Of a stretch of 64,000 nt of DNA, positions 22,597 through 33,530 are shown piece by piece. Source of the stretch: Heliocidaris erythrogramma (Eukaryota; Echinodermata; Echinoidea; Camarodonta; Echinometridae); the NCBI GenBank assembly GCA_025617745.1, contig CM046869.1, positions 15,395,168-15,459,167 on the forward strand, given 5' to 3'. A program made the position numbers and the translations under genes. The notes under the pieces were generated by a model, which ran no database searches, was not told the origin of the DNA, and saw nothing but the letters and a program-made list of their open reading frames with translations. Numbering within the stretch: position 1 is the first letter of the stretch; each line of letters opens with the position of its first letter.

Positions 22597-22794
22597 GTCA
22601 TTACTATAAATATCAACAACTAACTTGAAAGGGAAAATGGCCCTCGTACCGTTGGAAACATGTTATTGTATATGGCCTCAAATATATTATTCATTCCCTT
22701 ATGACAGACTACACCGTGGCAACCGATATTCCTAAGTGACGTGATCTGCTACACCTCCCCTCCCCGAATGATGTTTACATATGGGTGTCGTGGA

Positions 22795-23088
22795 GGTGTC
22801 GTGGTATAGTGGTTCATTCACTTGACTCTCAATCCAAGGGTTGAGTGTTCGAATCTCAGCCCGGCACTAGTGTCTTTTGGCAAGACATTAATCCACATTT
22901 GCCACTCTCCACCCAGGTGTAGTAAATGGGTACATGGCAGGATTTATTCCTTGAAATGCACTAGCGCTGATTACGGCTGCCGGAGCTAAAGCCAGGGTAA
23001 TAATATCCAAACCCTTTGGAAGCGCATAGAGACGTATGTATCATAACGTGTTATGCGCTTTACAAGAACGGAATATTATTATTGGTAT
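22795..23088 (+). mobile_element. tRNA-derived SINE inside H1
   Basis: Head at 22795-22867 with A-box-like TGGTATAGTGG and B-box-like TGTTCGAATCTC. Body shares GCAAGACATTAATCCACATT and GTAAATGGGTAC with the SINE at 18009, and the tail is ATTATTATTGGTATTAT. It lies at the edge of a small inverted segment of H1 (22709-22786). Confidence 0.85.
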
Positions 23089-23092
23089 TATG

Positions 23093-23455
23093 GGTTTAAG
23101 AAGGAGACCCCCCCCCCCCCACCAAATTTCCTTCGAAAATATTTCCACAATGATATGAATACGTATAGGATATTACTACCGTCTCCCCTGGCGCTGGGGG
23201 TGATGGAGGCCGATAGGTGGGGTAGTAGGGAAAAGTCAATCCGTCGGTCCTCCCAAGACCCATATAAGGGGTTGCCACGGTGTAAAGAAGGAGACCCCCC
23301 CACCAAAATTTCCTTCGAAAATATTTCCACGATGATATGAATACTTATAGGATATTACTACCGTCTCCCCTGGCGCTGGGGGTGATGGAGGCCGATAGGT
23401 GGGGTAGTAGGGAAAAGTCAATCCGTCGGTCCTCCCAAGACCCATATAAGGGGGC
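23093..23455 (+). repeat. Tandem duplication of about 190 bp in H1
   Basis: Two almost identical blocks run from AAGAAGGAGACCCCCC through GACCCATATAAGGGG (about 23093-23272 and 23285-23455). They differ in C-run length and a few bases. All other Helitron units have this block once. Confidence 0.8.
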
Positions 23456-24317
23456 AATAATCCTCCTGAAAATGAAAATGACAATAAATTCATTTTTTTT
23501 CATTTTTGTATCCTTCACACGGGACGTACCGCTAATTATGCCTGTTATGTTTTCATGGCCTTAATTTCTCTTGAGTATTAAACATGACAAGATCAAATCG
23601 CTCCCTCTAGCTCTATGCTTCGCGCCGGAAAACTTCCCCCTTCCTGCACCCACCCCCTGGGGACCATCTGCCCCCACCTATTGAAAAATCCTGGCTACGC
23701 ACGTGGATATATACTATGGATATACTACTATAAATCTATCCATACTCTATGTGCGAGAATCCCGCCCTGGTGTAAATGAAATCGTGTGTCATCCACAGGC
23801 CACAGGGCCGACGTAAGATAAATAAAATTATTATTAAGTCATTCATAAAGTAAAACAATCGTCATTTAGTCTTCATCAAGATGAAAATGTGTTTTCGTCA
23901 TAACTCATCTAAGATTTGAATAAACATATTAATATGTTATAAATACTTCTTGGTAAAAAACCCCCACTTTTCCCCACTTTTCTTTCTATTCACTCGATTA
24001 TTGTGACAAATACGATGATTAATCATAAACAAAGCTATCGCCCGTGGATGTCCACGGGCTGCTTCTGCTAGTATACTAGGGACTTTTAGAATTGCACGTC
24101 CACTTAATCGACTGGTACGCAAGGACATCATTCTACGCCACTGCGCATGCACCACTCGCCCTCTCCCTGTCCTCCTCCCTGACTTGCAAAATCGAGAACG
24201 TGTTCACTTCGTTTTTGCGGTGCTCCGAAATCTTCGACGAGGTTCACGTATATGACGCTATCATAACAGCTCAACTATTATGCTCATCCTCAAATTATCC
24301 TCTAAATGATATGGATA

Positions 24318-24960
24318 TAATTATGTTCGAGTAGAATATCCATGCATAGATGACGTGGATGACGTACCGGCCTCAATGAGACACCTCACCATCCCCCCCC
24401 CCCCCCCCAGGCGACCGCCGTGAAACCTTTAATAGAGTTACATACACACTGAACTGTGTGTATGTAACCATGAGGCTACAAATGATGTAACTCTATGCGT
24501 GAAACATAGTACCTGTAGATGCACAAGTGCACTGTGCGAACGAATAACACGTGTGCTGCGTATAAATTGAAGCCATGCATGCGGATATGGCCTTGGAGTA
24601 TACACGTCACGTTGTTCTTTGGCAATACACCAATTGAGGTTTCTCCCCTTCCCAGGTAAAGGGTATGGGTTGGGGCATTACAGAAGGTACTTTTTCGTGC
24701 GTACGGCAGTGCGCTGTTCCATCGGCAGAATAATTACTCCATCTGGAAACTTAATGTTTAGAAATGAATTTATGAAATATGGACGGCACGTCAGCCCTTA
24801 ATAAGTGCCTTCCAACCCTCAAAGAACCATTCCCCGCCCGTGGGTAACAAAAGGTGGAGACTGAAAGAGCCAGGGGAGGCGCCTATTCGAACAACCCCCC
24901 CCCCCAAAAAAAAAACAAACAAAAAAAAACACCCCAAATCCTTAACGTAATATATATATA
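24318..24960 (-). mobile_element. Helitron-like element H2, internally deleted
   Basis: Contains the unit's GATATGGATATAATTATGTT block, then jumps to the GTGTATGTAACCATGA..CCAATTGAGGTTTCTCCCC block. It ends on the right at a CCCCAAATCCTTAACGTAAT 5'-end region running into TATATATA immediately before the CTAG of H3. 24072-24317 between H1 and H2 is unassigned. Confidence 0.55.
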
Positions 24961-25257
24961 CTAGCAGAAGCAGCCCGTGGACATCCACGGCCGCTACCCT
25001 GATAGCAGAAAGTGTTAAAAAATGACGTGATATTTACGTCGCGGTTTTCGTCTTTTTTACGTCCTGTAATTACGTCAATAAGACGACAACTTGCACTAAC
25101 GCAAGACGTCAAGAGGACGTCTTATTTTGACGTCATCTCTACGTCTTGTACACTGTAAAAACTAAAGTGCTACTTTTAGGGGCATGTATAGTGACTGCAC
25201 CTGAAATGCTGTTTATAGCACTTGTAGTGTGCTAATTTACCAGCAAAAAAAAAATGT

Positions 25258-25331
25258 GACCGTGGCGAGCCTCGAACCAGGTTCCGCTGATTGAGAGGCG
25301 TTGTCGTTACCGATGGACTAACGAATGCTTC
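25258..25331 (-). pseudogene. tRNA-like sequence, left arm of inner MITE
   Basis: On the minus strand: GTTAGTCCATCGGTAA (A-box-like), then ATCAGCGGAACC, then TGGTTCGAGGCTCGCC (B-box-like). Homologous to the right-arm sequence over about 60 nt. No full cloverleaf, so it is not called a tRNA gene. Confidence 0.55.
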
Positions 25332-25427
25332 TTGCAATCCGGTTTAGTCATGGGAGTCAAGTAGATAACATGAACTATGTGGTGTCGTAAATTCACTATG
25401 TAACAATATGATCTGCTCTAAGTCGTA

Positions 25428-25497
25428 CAATGTGAGTTAGTCTAGCGGTAATGCCAGCAATTCTCGATCAGCGGACCCTGGTTCGAAGCTCGCCCAA
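25428..25497 (+). pseudogene. tRNA-like sequence, right arm of inner MITE
   Basis: GTTAGTCTAGCGGTAATGCC (good A-box match), GATCAGCGGACC, then TGGTTCGAAGCTCGCC (B box). Mirrors the left-arm copy in inverted orientation. Probably the better-preserved pol III promoter of the two. Confidence 0.6.
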
Positions 25498-25893
25498 ATC
25501 ATTTTTTTTAATGAATTTTTAGCAGTTTTCCCGTGTAGGTGCTGAAATAGCACGCTGTGTGCATTCAATAGCACTCTGAGTGCAGTCCCTATGCATGCCC
25601 TCAAAAAGTGCTATATACAGCACTTCAGTTTTTAGAGTGTACAGATGACGTCAAAATAAGACGTCCTCTTGACGTCTTGCGTTGGTGCAAGTTGTCGTCT
25701 TATTGACGTAATTACAGGACGTAAAAAAGACGAAAACCACGACGTAAATATCACGTAATTTTTACCACTTTCTGCTATCAGGGTAGCTGTGTTTATGATT
25801 AATCACCGTACCGTATATTTGTTACAATAATCAAGTGAATAAATAAAAAAGTCGGGTAAAGTTATTTTTACCAAGAAGTATTTACAACATGTC

Positions 25894-26239
25894 CATTGGC
25901 GGACCCGGGGGGGGGGGGGGGGGGGCTTCTGGCCCGTGCCATCCCCACCCCCCCCCCCCGTTCAATGGCAGGAAAGTATGCATTTTGACCATAGACGATC
26001 CGCCCTTTTGTTGATTGTGCCCCCGCCCCCTTTTAGAATGAAACCTCCTTTTTTTTTTTTTTGCTTGTCAGAGAATTATGGAGGGACCCCCATAACTACC
26101 CCCTCCTGAGCGAATTTTCTAGGTCTAACGAAAAAAAAAATTCTCGCCACTCCCCCCCCCCCCAGGTCTGCCTTATCCAAAAGTTGACAAACCTACACTT
26201 GTTTTCCCCGCCTTATACTAAATTCTGGATCCGCCCCTG
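25894..26239. mobile_element. hAT-like poly-G MITE in H3
   Basis: Ends CATTGGCGGACCCGGG and CTGGATCCGCCCCTG, the family at 125-491 in the other orientation. Flanks ACATGTC and ATCATGTG are a degraded 8-bp duplication. H6 (30581), H7 (32391) and H1 (about 23940, reverse) lack it, so they show the empty site. Confidence 0.75.
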
Positions 26240-27178
26240 ATCATGTGAATATGTCTTATTTAATTATCCAAAGCTTGCATGAGTTCTGAAGAAAATTCCT
26301 TTTAATCTTGATGAAAATTGATGATATGGATATAATAATGTTCGAGTAGAATATCCATGCATAGACCTAGAGGGAGCGATTTGATCTTGCCATGTTTCTG
26401 TGGTTTATTAAAACTCAGAGTAACATCCATAATTAGCGGTACGTCCCCTGTAAAGGATGCAATAATAATGAGAAAAAATGAATTTGTCATTTTATTTTCA
26501 GGGGGATTATGGCCCCCTTATATGGGTCTTGGGAGGACCGACGGATTGACTTCCCCCCTACTACCCCCCCCTCCAGCTCCCCCCATTCCATTGTCATCCC
26601 ATCACCCCCAGGGCGAGGGGAGAAGGGATTAATATCATTATACGTATTCATAATCCTTATGGAAATATTTTCGAAGGAATTTTCTTCTTATCAGATTTTC
26701 TGATAAAGTGTCAAATTACCGGTAGCGAACGTCGTGAAACATACACACTAAACTGTGTGTGTGATCATGAAGCTTCAAATGAATACCTGTATGATGACCT
26801 GTACACGTAAGTGCGAACGATCTAACACGTGTGTATAATACTGTACTGTACAATGAAGCCATGCGGATATATGGCCATGCTGTTCTTTGGCATAGCTCCC
26901 CTTCACAGGGAAAGGTATATGGGTTGGCTGGGCCAGAAGCTACAAACCCGCTTCATGGGTTGGTGGAATTATTAGGCCTACTCCCTGCGGAAATTCAATG
27001 TTTAAAAATGAATTTATGAAATATGGAAGGGACGTCAGCCCTCAAGAAGAGCCTCCCACCACCCTAAGAACCATTCCCCACCCGTGGGTACCAAAAGGCG
27101 GGGACCGAAAGGGCCAGGGTAGGAGCCTATTTGGACCAAAAAAAGAGCCCGAAATCCTTAGTGTATTATATTATAAGA

Positions 27179-29019
27179 CTAGCAGAAGCAGCCCGTGGAC
27201 ATCCACGGGCGCTAGCTGTGTTTATGATTAATCACCGTACCGTTAAATTGTCACAATAATCAAGTGAATAAGTAAAAAAGTCGGGTAAAGTTATTTTTTA
27301 TCAAAAAGTATTTACAACATGTGCATTGGCGGATAAGTGTGGGGGTATTTCCGGCCCGTGCCCTCCCTACCCCCCCCCCCCCCTTTGGAAGGAAAGTATG
27401 CATTTTGACCATGTACGATCCGCCCTTTTGTCGATTGTGCCCCCCCCCTTTTTAGAATGCAAACCTTTCTTGCTTGTCAAAGCATTATGCAGGGACCCCC
27501 ATCATAACCACACACTCCTGAGCGAATTTTGGAGGTCTGAGGAAAAAAAAATTGTCGCCACCTCCCCCCCCCCCCCAACTCCGGCCCTCCCCCCACCATT
27601 GAGCGACTTTCCAAGAACCGGGCAAGACCAAAAAATACATGTCTGCCTTTTCCAAACCTGCACCTTGTGTGCCCCGCCTTATACTAAATTCTTGATCCAC
27701 CCCAGAACATATATGTCTTATTTATCCAAAGCTTGCATGAGTTCTGAAAAAATACATTTTCATCTTGATGGAGATTAATGATATGGATATAATAATGTTC
27801 CAGTACAATATCCATGCATAGACCTAGAGGGGGCGATTTGATCTTGCCATGTTTCTGTGGTTTAATACTCAGAGAAATTAAGGCCATGAAAACATAATTA
27901 CGTGCCCTGTAAAGGATGCAAAAATGAGAAAAAAAAAATGAATTTGTCATATTATTTTCAGGGGGATTATGCCCCCCTTATATGGGTCTTGGGAGGACCG
28001 ACGGATTGACTTTTCCCTCCTACACCCCCTACCCCCCCCCCCCCCCATTCCAATGTCATCCCATCACCCCCAGCGCGAGGGGAGAAGGGATTAATATCAT
28101 TATACGTATTCATATCATGGTGGAAATAATTTCGAAGGAATTTTTTGTTATTGTTGTTGGATTTTTTGTATGTTTTTTTTTGTTTCTTGTTGTTGTTGTT
28201 GTTTGGGGGCTCCTTCTTTACACCGTTGCAACCGATATTCCTAAGTGACGTGATCTCCTACACATCCCCTCCCCCGAATGATGTCTACATATATCAGTTA
28301 AGTCTGTCATATATAAGGGAATGAATTGAGGCGATATACCATAACATCTTTCCAAAGGTATGAAGGCCATTCCCCATTCATGTCATTTCAGCTGATCTTT
28401 TTCTTATCTCTGAATTTGATATCCTTTTTCTTGCTTTTTGCGTCACCCGGGTTATGTGCTTCAGCGAGACATGACCCCCCCCCCCCCCCCCCCCGCGACA
28501 ACAGTGAACTCTTAGTTACATACACACAAAACTGTGTACGTGAAGCTACAAAATAACTCTATATGCGTGAAACCATGAAGCTACATGGCGAAACGTAGTA
28601 GGCTACATGTAGAACACAGTGCGCTGTGCGAACGAATTACACATTGTATGTAGCGCCGTGTATATTGAAGCCAAACATGTGTGAACGTAACACATGTGTT
28701 GTTGCCCATGCATATGGCCACGCTATTCTTTGGCATACCTCCCCTTCACAGGGAAAGGGCATGGGCTGGGCTGCATGAAGCTACAAACCCGCTTCATGGG
28801 TTGGTAGAATTATTAGGCCTACTCCCTGCGGAAATTCAATGTTTAAAAATGAATTTATGAAATATGGACGGCACGTCAGCCCTTGAGAATTGCCTCCCAC
28901 CACTCTAAGAACCATTCCCCACCCCTGGGTACCAAAAGGCCGGGACCGAAAGGGCTAGGGGAGGAGCCTATTTGAACCCCAAAAAAGAGCCTCAAATCCT
29001 TAGTGTATTATATTATAGA
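27179..29019 (-). mobile_element. Helitron-like element H4
   Basis: Minus-strand 5' end TCTATAATATAATACAC at 29019, 3' hairpin and CTAG at 27182-27179, directly abutting H3 and H5. 1841 bp: longer than H5 because it retains the TAAGTGACGTGATCTCC..CCGAATGATGT block (28241-28290) that H3 and H5 lack. hAT-like insert at 27324-27704. Confidence 0.75.
27324..27704. mobile_element. hAT-like poly-G MITE in H4 (eroded ends)
   Basis: Same position as in H3 and H5. Starts CATTGGCGGATAAG and ends CTTGATCCACCCCAG, so both TIRs are mutated. Expanded C-runs. Confidence 0.65.
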
Positions 29020-30431
29020 CTAGCAGAAGCAGCCCGTGGAAATCCACGGGCGCTAGCTGTGTTTATGATTAATCACCGTACCGTATATTTGTTACAATAA
29101 TCAAGTGAATAAATAATAAAGTCGGGTAAAGTTATTTTTACCAAGAAGTATTTACAACATGTCCATTGGCGGATCCAGGGGGGGGGGGGGGCGGGTACTT
29201 CCGGCCCGTGCCCCCCCCCCCCCCTTTGGCAGGAAAGTATGCATTTTGACCATAGACGATCCGCCTTTTTGTCGATTGTGCCCCCGCCCCTTTTAGAATG
29301 AAACCTTTTTTTTTTGCTTGTCAGAGAATTATGGAGGGACCCCATAACCACCCCTTCCTGAGCGAATTTTCTAGGTCTGACGAAAAAAATTCTCGCCACC
29401 CCCCCCCCCCCCCCCCCAGGTCTGCCTTTTCCAAAAGTTGACAAACCTGCACTTGTTTCCCCCGCCTTATACTAAATTCTGGATCCGCCCCTGATCATGT
29501 GAGTATGTCTTATTTTATCTAAAGCTTGCATGAGTTCTGAAGAAAATGCATTTTCATCTTGATAAAAATTGATGATATGGATATAATAATGTTCGAGTAG
29601 AATATCCATGCATAGACCTAGAGGGAGCGATTTGATCTTGCCATGTTTCTGTGGTTTATTAATACTCAGAGTAACATCCATAATTAGCGGTACGTCCCCT
29701 GTGAAGGATGCAATAATGAGAAAAATGAATTTGTCATTTTATTTTCAGGGGGATTATGGCCCCCTTATATGGGTCTTGGGAGGACCGACGGATTGACTTC
29801 CCCCTCATATACCCCCTCCAGCTCCCCCCATTCCATTGTCATCCCATCACCCCCAGGGCGAGGGGAGAAGGGATTAATATCATTATACGTATTCATAATC
29901 ATTATGGAAATATTTTCGAAGGAATTTTCTTCTTATCAGATTTTCTGATAAAGTGTCAAATTACCGGTAGCGAACGTCGTGAAACATACACACTAAACTG
30001 TGTGTGTGACCATGAAGCTTCAAATGATGTAACTCTATACCTGTATGATGACCTCTACACGTACGTGCGAACGGTCTTACACGTGTGTATAATACGGTAC
30101 TGTACACTGAAGCCATGCGGATATATGGCCATGCTGTTCTTTGGCATAGCTCCCCTTCACAGGGAAAGGTATATGGGTTGGTTGAGCCTGAAGCTATAAA
30201 CCCGCTTCATGGGTTGGTGGAATTATTAGGCCTACTCCCTGCGGAAATTCAATGTTTAAAAATTAATTTATGAAATATGGACGGGACGTCAGCCCTCACG
30301 AAGTGCCTCCCACCACCCTAAGAACCCTTCCCCACCCGTGGGTACCAAAAGCCGGGACCGAAAGGGCCAGGGGAGGAGCCTATTTGAACCAAAAAAAGAG
30401 CCCGAAATCCTTAGTGTATTATATTATAAGA
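29020..30431 (-). mobile_element. Helitron-like element H5
   Basis: 1412 bp, the cleanest unit: 5' end TCTTATAATATAATACAC at 30431 (minus), 3' hairpin and CTAG at 29023-29020. TATATA (30432-30437) separates it from H6, consistent with the A/T target preference of Helitrons. hAT-like insert at 29164-29493. Confidence 0.78.
29164..29493. mobile_element. hAT-like poly-G MITE in H5
   Basis: Ends CATTGGCGGATCCAGG and GGATCCGCCCCTG, right flank ATCATGTG. Best-preserved of the three paralogous inserts. Confidence 0.75.
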
Positions 30432-30437
30432 TATATA

Positions 30438-32300
30438 CTAGCAGAAGCAGCCCGTGGACATCCACGGCGCTAGCTGTGTTTATAAATGATTAATCATCGT
30501 ACCGTATATTTGTCAAAATAATCAAGTGAATAAAAAAATTTGGGTAGAATTGTTATTTTTTACCAAGAAGTATTTACAACATTTGAGTATGTGTTATTTA
30601 TCCAAATCTTGCATGAGTTCTAAAGAAAATCCATGTTCATCTTGATGAAGTGTAAACGATATGGATATAATATTATGTACGAGTAGTATATCCATGCATA
30701 GAGCTAGAGGGAGCGATTTGATCTTGCCTTGTATCTGTGGTTTAATACTCGGAGAAATTAAGGCCATGAAAACATAACATGCATAATTAGCGGTACGTCC
30801 CTTGTAAAGGATACAAAAATGAGCAAAAAACGAATTTGTCATTTTCTTTTCAGGGGGATTAACGTCCCCTTTACATGGGTCTTGGGAGGACCGACGGATT
30901 AACTTTTCCCTACTATCCTCCCGTCACCCAGCGCGAGGGGAGACGGGAGTAATATCCTTTATATATGTATTAATATCACAGTGGAAATATTTTCGAAGGA
31001 AGTTTTTTTTTTTTTTTTTTTGTTTGTTTGTTTGTTTGTATGTTTGTTTGTTTGTTTGTTTGTTTGTTTGTTTTTTTTTTTTGGGGGGGGGGGGGGGGCG
31101 CTCCTTCTTTACACCGTGGCAACCGATATTCCTAAGTGACGTTATCTCCTACACCTCCCCTCCCCCGAATGATGTTTACAGATCTGTTTAGTCTGTCCTA
31201 AGGGAATGAATAATATTATATTTGAGGCGATATAAAATAACGTGTTTCCAACGGTATGAGGGCCATTCTCCCCATTCATGTCAATTTAGTTGTTGATTAT
31301 AATAGGAATGATTTATGCGACAGCCACCCAAATGTGCGGTTAGGTAAACCCTAAACACTAACCCAAACCCTAACCCTATATATTGTTTTCATTTTGGGTG
31401 GCTGTTGCAAAGGGAAGTTGCTTCCATGATATGAATAAAAAGTAGAAATAGATTAAATAAAACAAAAAAATAAAGAGTCCTTAAATATGAATTAGTGGCC
31501 GAAATCCCCCCTTTTTACATTCTGCCAGTTTCATGTTCCTCCCCTTCACCTTGTCTCATCGAACATCATTCCCCACAATAAAAAAACAAAAACAATTGAA
31601 GCACAGACAGAATTAAGCTCAACTAAGAAACAGCCCCCCCCCAAAAAAAAAAAAAAAAAAAAATGTTGAAAGTTCAGTTTATAAAGTCATGAATTCTTAC
31701 ACTAATCAACTTCCAAAGGAGCCGAATTTTCACAAATAAAAGGCAGAAAAGTTTACAGGCACCTGAATTGATCCGAATCGATTACGACGACCGCTCCCGG
31801 GGGATATCTCATTGAGACCTGTACATCATCCGCTTAAATAACTTGTTGAATTAAAAAGTAGATTGCAGTAGGGGCAGATTTTGATACCCTAAACAGGGAA
31901 ACCCGTCTATCTCTGATTTTTATACCATTTTAATGGCGATTTTATATCTTGATTGGTGTTTTACATCCTATACCTATTTGAGGATTACATCATCATCATA
32001 GAACTCTATTTAGCCAACTGAGAGGAACCGTAAAAAAAAAAATTACCTAATTTGGAACACATTACGGAACTATATCCCCCCCCCCCCCCTTCAGCGGATC
32101 TTCTCCTTATCATCTCTGAACTTGATACCCTTTTTCTTGATTTTTGCTTGCTTTTTTCAATATCCTAAACGCGTAACCCGGGTTATGCGCTTATTGCTGA
32201 AAAGGTACCCTTTTTATCCGTTTTCTTGTACATGTAATCTGTTTTGTGCCTGTAGTCTATATATATGCTTGTCTCGGTCTCTATGTTTGTCTTTTTGACA
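30438..32300 (-). mobile_element. Helitron-like element H6 without hAT insert; 5' end lost
   Basis: 3' hairpin and CTAG at 30441-30438 (minus). The interior matches H1 over the long region 20900-22700 (reverse complement), including the telomere-repeat mini-element and TGATCCGAATCGATTACGAC. It has a TTTG microsatellite at 31019-31070. The TCTTATAATA 5' end is absent; recognisable sequence fades near 32300. Together with H1 it shows the long form of the family. Confidence 0.65.
31313..31410. mobile_element. Mini-TIR element with TTAGGG-type core, copy 2
   Basis: TTATGCGACAGCCACCCAAA on the left and TTTTGGGTGGCTGTTGCAA on the right enclose AACCCTAAACACTAACCC..AACCCTAACCC. It occupies the same site as copy 1, in reverse, so it was already in the Helitron ancestor. 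Confidence 0.72.
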
Positions 32301-32319
32301 AAAAGCTCAGGCCCCTTTT

Positions 32320-32478
32320 GACTCCAATAACCAAGTGAATAAAAAAAAGTCGGGTAAAGTGTTATTTTTTTTTACAGAGAAGTATTTACAACATGGAGTA
32401 TGTGTTCTTTATCCAAATCTTGCATGAGTTCTGAAGAAAAAAAAATTTCATCTTGATGAAGACTAAATGATATGGATA
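32320..32478 (-). mobile_element. Helitron-like fragment H7
   Basis: Matches the 3'-proximal block of the unit (AGTCGGGTAAAGT, AAGTATTTACAACAT, CTTGCATGAGTTCTGAAGAA, GATATGGATATAA) without hairpin or hAT insert. It ends where the CTAGAAATG repeat begins. Confidence 0.6.
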
Positions 32479-33530
32479 TAACTAGAAATGTCCATTGCCG
32501 CGCAATGCGAAATGTATCCCCCGGAACTGGCAGCAATTCGAAGGAGGGACAAAGAACCTCCCCCCTCCCCTCCTTCAAACAAAAGGATGGCGTAGAGATT
32601 GCCGCCCCGGACTTTTGTCAACACTAGGAGCAGCATCACCGAAACAATGTGTGTAGATTAGAGTATAATGCAAAATTTGAAAGAAATCTGTCAAGAAATG
32701 TGATTTCAGAGCGCACACAAGATACCAACTAAAATATGACCTTTGACCCTATGAAAGACGGAACACTGAGGGCAGCATCACCAAAATATGTAGAGGTCTA
32801 GAGTAATCTATGATGGACCTTCATACAAAATCTGAAAGAAAACAGTCAACAAATGTGTCCTCCAGAATGCATGCAACCAAAATATGACATTTGACCCTAT
32901 AAAAGGCGGAACACTGGGGGCAGCATCATCAAAAAGTAAAGGTGTGTTGATTTTACCAAGATACACTTCCATACAAAATTTGAAAGAAATCCATCCAGAA
33001 ATGTGGCCTGCAGAATGCACTCACGCCATGCCCTGAAGTATGACCTTAAGTTTGACCCCTATAAAAGATGGGACACTGGTGGCAGCATCACCAAAAACTA
33101 TAGGTTTTTAGACTACACCAAGAGACACCTTCATGCAAAATTTGAACGAAATTCGTTGAGAAATGTGACCGCCAGAGCGCACACAAGACATCAAGACATT
33201 TGACCCTATAAAAGTCGGAACACTGAGGGCAGCATCACCAATATCTATAGGTTTCTAGATTTTACCAAGATACACCTCCATACAAAGTTTGAAAGAAATC
33301 CGTCGAGAAATGTGACCGCTAGTGCGTACACAAACTATCCCCCAAAATATGGCCTTTGACCCTATGAAAGACGGAACACTTGGGGCAGCATCACCAGAAA
33401 TTATCAGTTTCCAGATTTTACCAAGATACACCTCCATACAAAGTTTGAAAGAAATCCGTCGAGAAATGTGACCGCTAGCGCTTAGAGACATTTTTATGCG
33501 CTATATAAATATTGTAAACTAGAAAGGCCG
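32479..33530. repeat. ~150-bp tandem repeat, about 6 units
   Basis: After a CTAGAAATGTCCATTGCC start, GGCAGCATCACC recurs near 32628, 32772, 32918, 33081, 33228 and 33384. Between anchors come CATACAAAATTTGAAAGAAAT, AGAAATGTGACC and TTTGACCCTATAAAAG. Period 144-163 bp. A second CTAGAAAGGCCG start lies at 33519. Non-coding; probably the interior of an unclassified transposon. Confidence 0.7.

Larger units (their letters stand above)
20530..24071 (+). mobile_element. Helitron-like element H1 (plus strand), longest copy, with nested insertions
   Basis: Non-autonomous rolling-circle-type element. The 3' terminus is a hairpin (GCCCGTGGA, loop, TCCACGGGC at about 24038-24059), then CTGCTTCTG, then CTAG at 24068-24071, then T. 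This is the Helitron 3' signature. The 5' region begins near TATATTACGCTAAGGATTTG and matches the right ends of minus-strand copies at 24961-30431. No Rep/helicase frame is present, so it needs a helper. It carries a foldback MITE, a telomere-repeat MITE, a SINE, a small inverted segment and an internal duplication. About 190 residues upstream of its 3' end lack the hAT-like insert seen in three other units. Confidence 0.7.
25151..25639. mobile_element. Inner palindromic MITE carrying two tRNA-like arms
   Basis: Inserted at a TA in the loop of the outer palindrome (TA at 25149-25150 and 25640-25641). TIRs are CACTGTAAAAAC and CACTCTAAAAAC, with repeated AGTGCT/AGCACT motifs inside. Each arm holds a tRNA-like sequence oriented toward the nearer end (25258-25331 minus, 25428-25497 plus). 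This gives two diverging candidate pol III promoters in one inverted repeat. No protein frame. Confidence 0.75.
24997..25783. mobile_element. Palindromic MITE with TA target duplication, nested in H3
   Basis: TIRs start CCCTGATAGCAGAAAGTG and extend about 145 bp, so the element without its own insert (25151-25639) is almost one continuous palindrome. TA flanks it (24995-24996, 25784-25785). The empty site GGGCGCTAGCTGTGTTTATG is present at 27206, 29048 and, with GGCGCTAG, 30464. Arms are rich in GACGTC and TGACGTCA. TA duplication suggests Tc1/mariner-like mobilisation; no transposase. Confidence 0.85.
24961..27178 (-). mobile_element. Helitron-like element H3
   Basis: On the minus strand it begins TCTTATAATATAATACAC (27178 leftwards) and ends with the CCCGTGG/CCACGGG hairpin plus CTAG (24964-24961). 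Left of it is TATATA; right of it, without spacer, is the CTAG of H4. The unit is about 1.43 kb after subtracting the nested palindromic element at 24997-25783. It also carries a hAT-like insert at 25894-26239. No protein-coding gene; short frames such as AIHQLRFLPF recur only because the DNA repeats. Confidence 0.75.

Noticed and set aside
24619-24801. Recurring AIHQLRFLPF frames (also at 20700-20888 and 37626-37889)
   Set aside because: They recur only because the Helitron unit recurs; frames break in other copies (28715, 30118).
27326-27778. 150-residue Pro-rich plus-strand frame
   Set aside because: Reads through C homopolymers of the hAT-like insert in H4; not conserved in H3 or H5.
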